Shown one piece after another: positions 52,766-64,000 of a stretch of DNA of 64,000 bases. Origin of the DNA: Pochonia chlamydosporia 170 (taxonomy: Eukaryota > Ascomycota > Sordariomycetes > Hypocreales > Clavicipitaceae); NCBI RefSeq assembly GCF_001653235.2, contig NC_035792.1, positions 2,480,001 to 2,544,000 of the forward strand, in the 5' to 3' direction. The position numbers were made by a program, and so were the translations under genes. The notes beneath the pieces are model-generated. The model saw only the letters and a list, made by a program, of their open reading frames with translations, was not told the DNA's origin and made no database searches. Position 1 is the first letter of the stretch; each line of letters starts with the position of its first letter.

Positions 52766-53809
52766 AGGAATCTCGAGGTTTTGCAGCCTTGGGCGATGCC
52801 ACTCTGGTTTGAGTAGTTATGTTGCAGTCGTCAATCCGGACGGGCGGTGGTACGAAAAGGCCCGTTGTGCCATTTTATGAAGAAAAAAATTACCTTTCGA
52901 AGATAGTAATGTGCTTAGCTCATGGACTATGAAGTCTTTTTTGATAGGGAGGCTCTTACAGCGCTACACTCGTTTCTTATATACAGTAAAATTTTCGTTG
53001 ACAAATGTTGGGCTTCTACTTGCAGACCAGTCAGTGAACTGAAAAGGACATAGTCCCTAACTATACTACTCGTGAGAAGTTCAACTTTGATACTCAGGTA
53101 TGAACAAGGGGGGTTCTCTCTACTGCTGAGCGTGTATGAATTGCCCAGCAGTGTCGCCGTTGAAATCATAAGTCGTGGTCCGTCTTCCCTGATATGGATG
53201 CAGCACGGCACGAGTAAAGATCGTTCTTCATGCAGGTCATAAATTTGATCTTAAATTTAGTTTCTTGAATATCTATTTTAGAAACCGTACATACGAGATT
53301 GCGACAACTTCTTGAATCCTCACCAATGAAAGCCCATAGTTTGTATAATAAGAAGATGAGAAGGACCAGCACATTAGATTCGGAAATAAAGTCGAAAATA
53401 AGGATGAAACTCCAAACTTGACGGTGAGTCGCTCATGGAAATAAGTATGGAATCGTAATTTATGTAATATTTGAGGTGATGACAAGGAATGAGAAATGTC
53501 ACGGGCAGCTCAATTGCTGGAAGACAGGCACTCCGTACTCTAATCCATCAACAATGTCCCCACTTTTCTTCTCACTTCCATGCATCTATGCATTTGGCTG
53601 CATGACAGGGATATACATTCTTCCGGCTCCTGCCTGGTCACCCATGGATTGATTGCCTGCTCCAGCCAGTCATAGCACCAGCTGTGACGTGCAGTCGCGA
53701 CGATGGTCTCGGTGGCATTCGTGTGACAACCTCATCCATCGCCAAACTTGCTTGTCGCATCGAACATCTTCATGCAAACGTCGATTTTCATCCTTCATTA
53801 GTGCCTACC
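52766..53809. other. Spacer between the secreted-protein gene and ADA3
   Basis: 1 kb, AT-rich at 52900-53500, with short frames only. A near-copy of the TACGGAGTA motif (reverse strand) is at about 53530-53538. Confidence 0.5.
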
Positions 53810-55812
53810 ATGGCTCCTGGGTCGAGCCAAGCCGGCTCGGGTAAGAAGAACACGGCCGCGATGCCCAAGCAGAGCCGCAATTCCACTCCCGCGCCTGCGC
53901 CCCCGGCCAGTTTACCTCCACAAGAATTCTACGACCCAGATTATCTCAACACGAGAGTCATCCTGTTTCGGAATCTAAGCTACGATGATTTGGTTGATCA
54001 AAGCGCCGTCAATGCGACGGTTCCCGACTCTAGGAGCGTCGATGCTATGCTTGAGAAGCTCAAGAACCTCGTTAGCATAATGGAAAAGCGATCTACTTTT
54101 TACGATCGCGGCATGCGGCACCTTGCGGACGAGCGAAAGAAGAGGCCGGAAGATTACGATATGCGCATGGATGGGGAGCAGGAGAGTAAACGGTCCAAGC
54201 ACAAGAGAAAGAAAGGTTCCGATTCTCAAGCTCAAGATGGTAAGGGCTCTCCACCATCCAGACACCATATCAAAGTTGCGAAGGGCGGTAATTTAGTACC
54301 GCCCATCGTGTATACTAACAGACATGGCGCATAGATCAATCGTCGCCGGTCAAAGATGCAAAGCGCAAGCACTCTCGAGGCGGCTCCGCGAGCTCCTCAT
54401 TATCCCCGCCAGCTGCAGGCTCCCCATCTGCGATGGACGTCGATAAAAAAGCAAAAGAAGAGGTCAAGGAAGAGGACGATGATGATGAATCGAGCTCTGA
54501 CGATGAAGGCGCGCCACCGAAACGGCAACTCCCGGCTGCACAAACTTTTGGCGAAGATCCTTCCACATTTCCCGATCCAACCGTCTACGAAATCCTACCT
54601 GTCCACGAAGGCATGACCGATGAGGAAAAGAAGGAAATATACTCTGTGGCCGTCTATCCCAAAACCGACCTTTCGAACCTCATTCCGGGAGAGCCACCTG
54701 ACAACGACTTCAGCAGCGCCAAACCCAGCAGTCAAATCAATTTCTCCACATTCTCGACATATGTCGATCCGTACTTTCGGCCATTTTCGGAGGAAGAGCT
54801 GGCGTTTTTACGAGAGCGAGGCGACCGCGTTACACCATTCGTCATGCCCAAGAGGGGCAAGAGGCACTATACCGAGGTTTGGGCGGAAGAGGATGGAGCC
54901 ATGTCCATCGACTCACCGCAGCAAGGGCGAGATAAACTGCCCCCAAACCAGCCCAGAGGTAGCATAGACAACATGACGGACAGCATAGGAGAGACGGATT
55001 CCTTGTCGATAGGGCCACTGGCATCACGGTTACTCCAGTTGTTGCGACCCGAGGGTCGTTCCCAACCGCCCGATGACAAGCCAACGACAAACGGCATTAC
55101 CAATGGTGATACTTCGATGAATGGTGATGTTAATGGAGAAGAGCCAAACGGAGAAGAGAAAACAAATCCCCTTCCGCCGGCTACATTTATGACGGAATCA
55201 TCTACGGAGGCGTGGAAGAAGGCAACGCACCCCAAACTTGAGTATGCGCAGGTCGATGAGCGTCTGAAGCAGGAACTGAGACACATTGGCTTCCTTCCGC
55301 AAGAGGTTTTTGAGAGCGAGTACGATGGGCATTATGACGACGAGGTGGCAGGCAGGCTGCGACTGTTACAGTCCCGGCTGAAGGAGCAAATGCTGATTAA
55401 TGGGGCTCGCAAAGCACGGTTAACGGAATTGGTTCGCGAACGAATGGCGCATCAAGAGTACCAGACAATTCTAGAAGATCTCGACTCCCAGGTTCAGGCG
55501 GCATATCTTAAGCGCACGCGCACAATGGGCAAGAGCAAGAAGACGAAACGGCCAGGGGGAGCAGGTGGTGGCAGTCACTTCGTGGGCGGCGCCGCAGGAA
55601 CAGCACGACCAGGCATCGGAGATCAAACCAAGACACTGATGGAGCGGAGGAAGCGCTGGATCGATACCATCGGGTCTGTGTTTGATGATGAGAATCTGGG
55701 CAAGGTCCCGAGACAAAAGGATCCCGATAGCTCCATCTTTAAACCGGAAATAATGGGAGACTTAATCAAGAAGGAGAAGGAGCAATGGGACGAAGAAGTT
55801 GAGGAAGAATAA
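53810..55812 (+). CDS. NGG1: SAGA subunit Ada3/Ngg1 (2 exons)
   Basis: Exons 53810-54239 and 54335-55812; 635 residues. The 95 nt intron is phase 1, with a TACTAAC branch point. Ada3 belongs to the histone acetyltransferase module of SAGA with Gcn5 and Ada2 and supports histone H3 acetylation at promoters. Residues about 35-100 carry the conserved [40 protein letters not shown]. The middle is acidic/Ser-rich, with [20 protein letters not shown] and [17 protein letters not shown]. The Ada3 domain is near residues 440-540: [36 protein letters not shown] and REMAHQEY-like segments. The C-terminus has [14 protein letters not shown]. The frame is open upstream, but 53810 is the first ATG before the conserved part. 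Confidence 0.93.
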
Positions 55813-56610
55813 GTGATGCAACTGCGCGGGCTTGTGTCGCGGACAGACGCAAAGGCAGTGAGGTTACAATGCCGAGACGGCCATCAAGACGGAAATATTA
55901 TTAGTGTCGGTGTGACGGTGTAGACGCGGGTGCTGCCGATACAGCATACGCCACGTTGGTTGGGCTTCAAGGGGAATTTCTTTCTTTTTTCTTCTCTTCT
56001 GGGCGGCACTTCTTATGCAAAAGCGGCGTTTATGGGTATGTCAGCGGGTTGGCGCAGGATTCACGGCTCGAACAGGGCTGGCTACTACACGTTTGGAGAA
56101 ATGAGGCACGGATATAGATGTTTATCAAGCAAGTGAATTGACAGGCGAATATGACTCTTATATGCTCTCGGTGCATGCCGCGTATGAGTTGTCGTTTGCA
56201 ATGGCTGGGAGTTGTGGAGAGTGATTGATTGAGATGTGATGATTTAAAGAACTGGACCGTGACATCAGCTTGGCAGAGTGAATGTCGACCCGTGTTGCAT
56301 CCCAACATTGAAGGGCATGGGGTAAATAACGCCTGTGGCTTTGTGCTGTGGAATACTCTGTATGCTGATCCGATGATCTGATGATCGGCCAAGGCTTGCA
56401 TTGCGTATCGTCCCGTCGCACAGGAGTCAAGCCAGCGGTGACATTGCCGCAATGCACTGCAACACCGTCCCTGTATCTGCAGTAGATGATCAATTGATAG
56501 CACACATGCAGGCAATGTGGCATTTCGTGTTAGTCATGGACACAGGCAATCGATCCACGTCACTGCTGATCCCAGCAGCACATGCCAGTCTCTGCACCCG
56601 TCTCTGCGTC

Positions 56611-56641
56611 TGCGCCTGTGCCTGTGCCTGTGCCTGTGCCC
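56611..56641. repeat. CTGTGC hexamer microsatellite
   Basis: About four to five units of CTGTGC preceded by a related TGCGTCTGCGC stretch; non-coding. Confidence 0.75.
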
Positions 56642-57229
56642 ATGATTGCAGACAGCTCGAGATAAGAAGAACCAGACCAGACAGACATGGACCCCACGAT
56701 CAAATCCCCAGACTCTTGGCACATAAATTTCCGGCTCTGTGAGTGGCCAATTCGTCTCCGATACGTCGGGAACGGTAACTAAATTCTGTCAATACCCTGT
56801 GCTTGACTCTGGCGGACCTGTGCAGTCTGCTCCTGCCTCGTCTGCTATCTAGCACTTGACATTTCCAGCAGTGAACGTTGTTCTTTTCAAAGGTCAGGTC
56901 AGGTCAGGTGTCATGGCGACTCCTCAAACAACCAGACGCAACCCCTCAGCAACTTGACACGTCCAGAAAACAAGATGCCAGCATGACGGTTTCACCGCGC
57001 ACGACGTAAAGTCCAAGGCAAGTCCAGACTCTAAAATGCAAGACAATCACCACCACACTGCAAGTGGTACTGTCTCGGCTTTAGTCTCCCGGACACGGCC
57101 AATTGCTGCTGCGCTACCCGCCGCCACATCAGACAAGTCACTCGCTCATCGCGCATTTTCAACACCCAACCCCGGTCTGGTTCCTCACATTTAGAGCCGA
57201 GGGAAACCAACCAGACACCAGACACCTAC

Positions 57230-57589
57230 TGATAAGGCGCCGCACCTAATTGCCCGCTAAATGCTCTTATCTCTGCCATGACCTTTATTTGCCCACCCTG
57301 TTTTCTGGAGCCGTTTGGAGGTGCAGCTTGGGGCCGAAGTAAGGTCCCTGGGGTCTGTTTAGGAAACGAAAGAGATGGGAAGAAATCGGGTCGCCCGGCT
57401 CCGTCGCCGAAATGGAAGCCATGGCTCGGCCAAATGCGTTGGAGCAATTCTTCGTGGCGCTACTTTTTTTCTTTTCTTTTCTTCTTCTTCCTCTATTGAT
57501 TTTCTTTGATCTGATTTTGCTGGAGGTTTGTGTCGTCATTGTATGGAACTGGCCATTTGTGGCCAAGGAACTTGTTTGGTTGGCGATAA
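57230..57589 (+). promoter_or_regulatory. Cluster of GATA sites upstream of urease
   Basis: Three HGATAR matches lie within 435 bp of the urease ATG: TGATAAG at 57230-57236, TTATCT (reverse AGATAA) at 57267-57272 and CGATAA at 57584-57589. AreA/NIT2-type GATA factors activate nitrogen-scavenging genes, urease among them, through such sites. Short motifs occur by chance, so binding is inference. Confidence 0.45.
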
Positions 57590-57664
57590 CCCGACCTTGG
57601 AATCACTTTTACAGCCATAGCTTACTGAGCTGTTAGAGCTCTGGGAGCTTCAGCTTAGGTCACC

Positions 57665-60624
57665 ATGTACCTGTCGCCCAAGGAAGTAAGCTATCCCAGG
57701 ACTCACATGTCACATTGAGCCATCATGGAAACAACTGCTTACGATTAATGCGAATTGTCTAGCTCGACAAGCTTGTCATCTCGCAGCTGGGCTTGCTAGC
57801 CCAACGGCGCTTGGCGAGAGGCGTTAGGTTGAATCACTCCGAAGCAACGGTACGATAAACGAAAATGTCCATTTTGAAGTCTCACACTCTTCAAACCAAC
57901 TTTGCGCCGTGTGTTTCCCAAGCTTCCAAGCTAACACGGAAACCCCTAGGCCCTCATCGCGAATAACCTCCACGAACTCATCCGCGATGGCAACCACTCC
58001 GTCGCAGACCTTATGGCCCTCGGCGCCACTATGCTCGGCCGTCGTCACGTTCTCCCGGCGGTATGCAGCACCCTCCGCGAGATTCAAGTTGAAGGCACGT
58101 TCCCCATGGGCACATATCTCGTAACCGTCCACAATCCCATCAGCACCGACGACGGGGACCTACGTCGCGCGCTGTACGGCAGCTTCCTCCCCATCCCGGA
58201 CAATGAGGCCTTCCAACTACCCCCGGACTCAGAATACGTCTTACACAAGCAGCCTGGTGCTGTTGTCGCCGTCAAGGGCAGAGTGGTGTTGAACCAGGAC
58301 CGCAAGAGGATACGGCTCCGCGTCACCAGCAAGGGCGATCGACCAATTCAAGTCGGTTCTCACTACCACTTTATCGAAGTGAACCCCCAGCTGGAATTTG
58401 ACCGCGAAAGATCCTACGGGTACAGATTGGACATTGCGGCCGGGACATCGGTGCGCTTTGAACCGGGAGACACCAAGACGGTGACACTTGTTGAAATCGG
58501 CGGGAATAGAGTCATCAAGGGCGGCAACAACCTCGCCTCAGGTCTCATGGAATACTCGCGCGTAAAGGATATCGTTGCAAACTTGCAAGCCGCCGGCTTT
58601 GCTCACTTCCCCGAGGCGAATCCCCGTGGCGACTCCGTCCACATCGACATGTTCCAGATGGATCGGGCTGCATACGCAACCATGTTCGGCCCCACTACCG
58701 GCGACCTCGTCCGGCTGGGCAACACGGATCTCTGGATCCAGGTCGAGAGGGATATGACATCCTATGGAGATGAGTGTAAATTTGGTGGTGGGAAGACGCT
58801 GCGAGAGGGCATGGGCCAAGCGACCGGGAAGTCGGATGAAGATACGCTGGACGTGGTGGTTACGAATGCTCTTATTGTCGACTGGACCGGGATTTACAAG
58901 GCTGATATCGGTATCAAAGACGGCATGATTGTGGGTATCGGCAAGGCAGGCAGCCCGGACGTCATGGAGGGCGTGACGCCAAACATGATTGTGGGAAGTT
59001 GCACGGATGTCGTGGCTGGTGAAGGAAAGATTGTCACGGCTGGAGGAATTGACACGCATATTCATTATATCTGTCCACAGCAAGCCAACGAAGCACTCGC
59101 CTCAGGTATAACCACGTTCTTAGGAGGCGGAACCGGTCCAAGGTTTGTTTTTTGGTTCTTGCTCCGCTGGTTTTGCGCTTTCCCTTGAAATTTCATCTCA
59201 CTCACAGCACATCTTTACCTCACTTACACGACCCGACTAACTCACTCAACGTCTCACCCTACCATTCAACAAAGCAAGAACCAAACACCATACTCACATC
59301 TTTCAAAATTTCAAAATCATACTAACGAAATCTCAAAAAACAGCGCCGGTTCCAACGCCACAACATGCACTCCAGGCAAACATCTCATACGCGCCATGCT
59401 CCAGGCCTGCGACGCCCTCCCTCTTAACGTCGGCCTCACCGGCAAAGGATGCGACTCCTCACCTGAAGCACTCCGCGAGCAAATTGTCGCCGGAGCATGC
59501 GGTCTCAAAGTCCACGAGGACTGGGGCGCAACCCCCGCCGCCATCGACTCCTGTCTCACCGTCTGCGACGAGCTCGATGTCCAGTGCTGCATCCACACCG
59601 ACACCCTCAACGAGTCGGGCTTCGTCGAGCAAACCATTGCATCCTTCAAAGGCCGCACCATTCACACATATCACACTGAAGGAGCGGGCGGCGGCCACGC
59701 CCCGGACATTATATCCGTTGTTGAGCACCCTAACGTCTTGCCGGCGTCGACGAACCCAACCCGTCCGTTTACAAAGAACACCCTTGACGAACATCTCGAC
59801 ATGTTAATGGTGTGTCACCACCTGTCTAAGAATATTCCCGAGGACGTTGCCTTTGCGGAGTCTCGTATCCGTGCTGAGACCATTGCCGCCGAGGACGTGC
59901 TGCAGGACATGGGCGCCATCAGCATGATGAGTTCTGATTCTCAGGCCATGGGTCGTTGTGGCGAAGTCATTCTGCGGACGTGGAATACCGCCCACAAGAA
60001 CAAGATCCAGCGCGGCAAGTTACCAGAGGACGAAGGCACAGATGCAGACAACTTTCGAGTGAGGCGCTACGTGAGCAAGTACACTGTGAATCCCGCCCTG
60101 GCCCAGGGTTTCGCCCACCTCATCGGGAGTATAGAGGTAGGCAAGTTGGCAGATTTGGTGGTCTGGGATCCAGCGTGGTTTGGCACGAAGCCCTCGTTTG
60201 TGCTCAAGGCCGGAATGGTAGCCTGGGCAATGATGGTGAGTTTTAGCACTCCTACCACAACACACAATCTTACATGCTTCGAGCTGTTTCCTAACACACA
60301 TAGGGCGATGCCAATGGCTCTATTCCCACAATCCAACCTACCATCGGCCGTCCCATGTACGCACCCCTCGTACCCAGTACCAAGGTCCTCTTCGTCTCCG
60401 AGGCGTGCATCTCCTCCGGAACAGCCGCCTCATACGGCCTGCGAAGCCGCGTCGAGGCCGTCCGCAACTGTAGGGGTATAGGCAAGAAGGATATGCGGCT
60501 GAATGACGCTATGCCCAAGATGAAGGTCGATCCGGAGAGCTATGTCGTCGAGGCGGATGGGAAGGTGTGCAGTGCTGAACCGGCCGATACGTTGCCTTTG
60601 TCGCAGACTTGGTATGTTTATTAG
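57665..60624 (+). CDS. URE1: Urease, single-chain nickel enzyme (5 exons)
   Basis: Exons 57665-57685, 57763-57849, 57950-59142, 59344-60235 and 60304-60624; 837 residues, normal for fungal and plant ureases. Introns are 77, 100, 201 and 68 nt. It hydrolyses urea to ammonia and carbamate in the cytosol and needs Ni2+ loading by accessory proteins. Gamma, beta and alpha segments are fused in that order: [20 protein letters not shown] at the start, [12 protein letters not shown] in the beta part, and the alpha part from about residue 265. Nickel ligands and active site are visible: H406 and H408 ([10 protein letters not shown]), the carbamylated K489 ([12 protein letters not shown]), [25 protein letters not shown], and the flap C591-H592 (MVCHHL). 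Exon 1 is only 21 nt. The 201 nt intron 3 has an ACTAACG branch site just before CAG. Confidence 0.97.
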
Positions 60625-61724
60625 ATGGAGGGGAAGAGGAGGGAATTTGTTAAGGGGTAATTGCGGAACTTGGGGATGGGTAAGCGAGGATTGTGTGAGG
60701 GTAATGATGAAATGATTGAAGATCAGAGTAGTTATGTGTGGATCATAGCGAGGTAGTTGGGCGTCTTGTTTATTCTACATTGACCATATATGAATTGGGT
60801 AATTGTCAATATCAAGGTACTTTCACAACTCTAGAGTGGCATGTCAAAGATATGGTGGGCAGAATAGAGTGGTATAGCGAATTTGTAACCACACAGCACG
60901 TTGGACAACTTGTGCCCATGGCGTCATGAGTATTTGAACAGTTCTTGGGACCACAACACCACCAGACACTTATTCAACCACTTATGGCAACTTATTATAG
61001 GTACTCAAAGACTTTAAGGCACGACCCTTCGTGGTGGCACTTCAGGTACTCAAAGACATACAAGACGTGGCCATTCATGTTAGAACAGAATTCACGCAAC
61101 CTGGACCAAGATTAACAAACTATAATCATTGCTTTCATTACGGCATAGCAATAAAAAAACTGCGTAAATACAGTCCTCCGTATCAAACATACACGGCACA
61201 AAACCAACCCATGCCCTCGCTCCGACTCATATAGTAGACAGGAAGCAAAATAAAAACTAAAAACAATCCCAGACCCGTATCCCAGACCCCTTCCAAGGGT
61301 ATTTCATTCCCCTTTGGCATCATCCCTCCATTTTATACCATCCGCGTCCACATGCCCAAGGCCGAAAGGGAGCAATGCTCTCAATTCTGATAGAAACCCA
61401 ACCCTTTGATAACAAATAAAGAAGACAGCCTGCACTGACATGGAAAAATGAAAGTAGCAGGCGAGACGAGAGAGAATCACTTCCGACAGACGTTAGGAGA
61501 TTTAACGGCGTGATTAAGGCCCTGATGTCACATGAGGACATCGTGCACCTTCATCTAATGCATATAGACAAAGGTGTGCTTGGTGCTGGACGGTCAACCC
61601 AAGCTCCCCGCCATCGGAGAGCAATTACAGGTTGGCGCCGGGGGGGGGGGGGGGGGGGGGGGTGCACCATGGAGAACTAAAGAAGGAAGCGCTTTCAATA
61701 TAACACGAAGAAGTATCAAGACGT
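60625..61724. other. Convergent 3' spacer, urease / HMG-box gene
   Basis: 1.1 kb without a supported gene. It holds a 23 nt G tract at 61640-61662, close to the HMG-box stop codon. Confidence 0.5.
61640..61662. repeat. 23 nt uninterrupted G tract
   Basis: Pure G run on the plus strand, 63 bp beyond the HMG-box stop codon. It would be poly-C in that gene's 3' UTR. Confidence 0.85.
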
Positions 61725-63522
61725 CTAAGAGCTCTTAGTCTTCTTGCGTCCAGACTTCTTGGGCTCCTCTTTGTCCTCTGTGGGCTTGGTGGAAGTGCGT
61801 CTTCGCTTCTTATCGGGGCTGGCAGGAGTGGCCTTGGCCGTCTCAGTGATAGTGGTGTCAGCAGCAGGAGTGGCAGTCTTGCGCTTGCGAGGAGCGGCCT
61901 TCTTGGGAGTCTTGGCCTCGTCCTGGAGCTGCTCGGCAATGGCATCCTGATCATTGGCAGGAGCCTCTTGAGCAGATTCGTCCTTGATAGTTGGCATGGG
62001 GACCTGGAAGTCATCGGCATACTTGAGGGCCTCCTCATCGCTCATGTTCTTGGCAAGGGGGTTGCCATTCTTGTAGGAGTGAACACGGGCGTTGTAGAGA
62101 CGCAGGTTGTACTGGTAAGCGGTGTTCCAGCCCTTCTTCTCTGTCGGGCTCATGTTGGCCCATCGGCGCTGGCCCTCCTCCTGAACAGCGCCCTTGGGGG
62201 CCTCAGAACCAAGGTCATTGGCGATGATTGAACGGGCATGCTGCATATACAGGAAGTAAGGAGTGAGAGGGCGCTTGGGGGCATTGGGATCATGAGTTCG
62301 CTTCTTGCGCTCCTTCTTCTCCTCAACAGGGGCAGCCATCTCGGCACCGACGGGCATCATGAGCTGGGCTGCAGCAGTCTCGAAAGAGCTGAGAAGATCA
62401 ACCTGACCTTCAGCGGTGGGCTCACCAAGCAAGAGATTGGTCTGGCGAATGTAGTCCTGGGTGAAAGATCGCAGGAGCTCCAAAATGGTGCTCAGGCGGC
62501 CAACAGCCTGTTGATTGAGTTAGCACATGCTTCCATCGCAAAATCATGTTGGAAAATGGTGAGAAACGGAGTGCGCGAGGGTGGTAAACATTGAATGGTG
62601 ACATGTGAGCTTGACTGGCACCGAGTGCATGGCATTCCCCAAAGCTTCCAGAACCAAGATCAAGTTGCAGCCTGGCCGAAGCTAAGAGCCGACAAGGCTG
62701 CTGGAGATCGAAGGTCCAATGCTTGAAATGGAATGCTTGAATGCTTGTAGCTGAGCTACATGTACCCCTGCAAGACGCGCTGGACTGGTCACAGCCCAGC
62801 CGTTGAATGGCGTTGATGGTGGGGGCAGCGCCAAGGTCAGGCGCGGCGCGGGGTCTTGATCTTGCATGGGACGTAAATGTAAACAAAAGGCGGGCCAAGC
62901 TTCGTACAGTCGCGTCTTGCGCTGTATGCAGGCGCCTAAAAAAAAAATGATTGACAAGAGGAGGTGGGAGTCGAGTAATTTCTCGGAAAATTGGAAAAAT
63001 CCCTTCGAGAGCTCATGGGTAATTTACGCTGCGATTGTTTGGGGATAAAGGCAAGTGCAGTAGCAGAGCGCGTGAGCTTGTAGACTGGGTGAGAAGGAGC
63101 AGCTCCAGAGACCGGTGAGCTTCAAGTGGAAGCTGCTCTTGTCCAGGTCTCTACATTCTAGTTGACAGACTGACTATTGCACAACATGCAAATGTGCAAT
63201 TGCTGTTTTCTTGACGCTTCTCAAGCACTTGCATGAGATTTCTCAACCAAACAAATGCAGCTCAAGCTCATCGTCTCGCGTTTGCGCCAGACATGCTCTC
63301 GGCGTGAAATCATGTAAATGGAGAGACAAGAGACGGAAAAGAATTGATAAAACTTACCGAGTCGCGGACACGGAGGAAGCTCTCATTGTCAACAACGCGC
63401 TGGTTGACGCCGATGGGAATGGGAGGTTGAGGAATAACTCCTGCTGTGGGAGCAGGAATCATGGTTGGTGCCGGTGCAACGGCGACCTTCTTGTCGTCGG
63501 CCTTCTTGTTCTGACGCGGCAT
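61725..63522 (-). CDS. HMG-box chromatin protein with a long intron (2 exons)
   Basis: Exons 63522-63358 and 62507-61725; 315 residues. The 850 nt intron is phase 0, with donor GTAAGT and GCTAACTCAATCAACAG at its 3' end. Joining restores a continuous helix, ESFLRVRDSAVGRLSTILEL. Residues 1-50 are Lys/Pro/Ala-rich (MPRQNKKADDKKVAVAPAP). The HMG box is about 130-200: APKRPLTPYFLYMQHARS, RRWANMSPTEKKGWNTAYQ, YNARVHSYKNG. A Lys/Arg/Ala/Pro-rich tail (PKKAAPRKRK, PDKKRRRTSTKP, SGRKKTKSS) supplies nuclear-localisation and DNA-contact patches. Such proteins bend DNA non-specifically in chromatin. It might be Hmo1-like or a remodeller subunit, but I cannot choose between these. Confidence 0.88.
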
Positions 63523-64000
63523 GATGCTGCGAGTTGGTGGTTGTGTATGGAGTTGTGGGTTTTTGGGTTTGGGGCGCGACGAGTGCTCTGACGCAGTCGC
63601 TGAAGATGTGTGCTGTTGGTGTTGTAGCGAGACGCCTGTATTCACTTCACAGCGGGTGCACGATGGCGATGTTTTGTGGTGGATAGAAGGGGGAAGGTTG
63701 TGGCGGATGAGGAGTTACTGTCAAGTGTTTTGGGGGGAGGGAGCCTGGGCCTTGGGGAACTGGCTGATTGTGGGCTTCGTTTTGACGCGCTGAGAGGGAG
63801 CTGAGGGAAAGAGGAAAAGAAGAGGAAAAAATTCGGGGGCTGGGAGGGGGATGGTGGGTGGTGTGCCAAATATGTAGGAATGTAGGGGCGAAGGCAGTGG
63901 TGCACAATCAGCAACCAGCTTGCCGCACTCAACCTTGGCCAGACTGGGTGGGCGACCTGGCCAAAAAAAAAAAAAAAAAAAAAGAATCGAAAAAAATTGG
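63523..64000. other. 5' flank of the HMG-box gene
   Basis: Promoter-side sequence, pyrimidine-rich on the gene strand, with no other gene. A 21 nt A run is at 63963-63983. Confidence 0.5.
63963..63983. repeat. 21 nt A tract near the window end
   Basis: Uninterrupted A run after CC, followed by GAATCG and another short A run. Confidence 0.85.

Larger units (their letters stand above)
55813..57664. other. 1.85 kb intergenic region, ADA3 / urease
   Basis: No supported gene. It contains a CTGTGC hexamer run (56611-56641), a GGTCA pentamer run (about 56893-56910) and, towards the urease start, GATA-type sites. Confidence 0.5.

Overview
This window is nuclear DNA of a filamentous ascomycete. The genes are intron-bearing, with short GT-AG introns (mostly about 57 to 125 nt) that carry CTAAC or CTGAC branch points. 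The set includes fungus-specific families: Eos1, a 2EXR protein, fungal-type ATP sulfurylase with a degenerate kinase tail, a TRP-like/ML protein, and a single-chain urease. Family composition and the RIP-like repeat decay fit Sordariomycetes, probably Hypocreales; the species cannot be named from sequence alone.

Layout. 1-7670 is an extremely AT-rich block of mutated repeat relics with no intact gene. 8-20 kb: a spliced coiled-coil orphan (-), a 2EXR protein (+), Eos1 (+, 4 exons), eIF1 (-, 4 exons) and Trm44 (+). 20-36 kb: a large RS/proline-rich conserved protein (-), ATP sulfurylase (-, 5 exons), a 4.5 kb gene-free spacer, and a TRP-like/ML membrane protein (+). 36-48 kb: Dsk2/ubiquilin (-), Npr2 (+, 3 exons), mitochondrial TyrRS (-), SDH4 (+) divergent from it, and the betaine-lipid synthase BTA1 (-), which has an apparent frameshift. 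48-53.5 kb is gene-poor: it has an unrecognised, possibly decaying locus (-) and a small secreted cysteine-containing protein (+, 3 exons). 53.5-64 kb: Ada3/Ngg1 (+), urease (+, 5 exons) and an HMG-box protein (-) with an 850 nt intron.

Most genes are unrelated housekeeping functions (translation, tRNA modification, sulfur and nitrogen assimilation, TORC1 control, SAGA, respiration), not a cluster. Most exon structures were rebuilt by hand: reading phase was checked at every junction and total length modulo 3 for each gene. The less ordinary content is the context-restricted mutation pattern of the AT-rich block, the secreted-protein gene, the unknown decayed locus, the BTA1 frame break and several unusual intron/exon structures. 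No CRISPR array, tRNA or rRNA gene was recognised.
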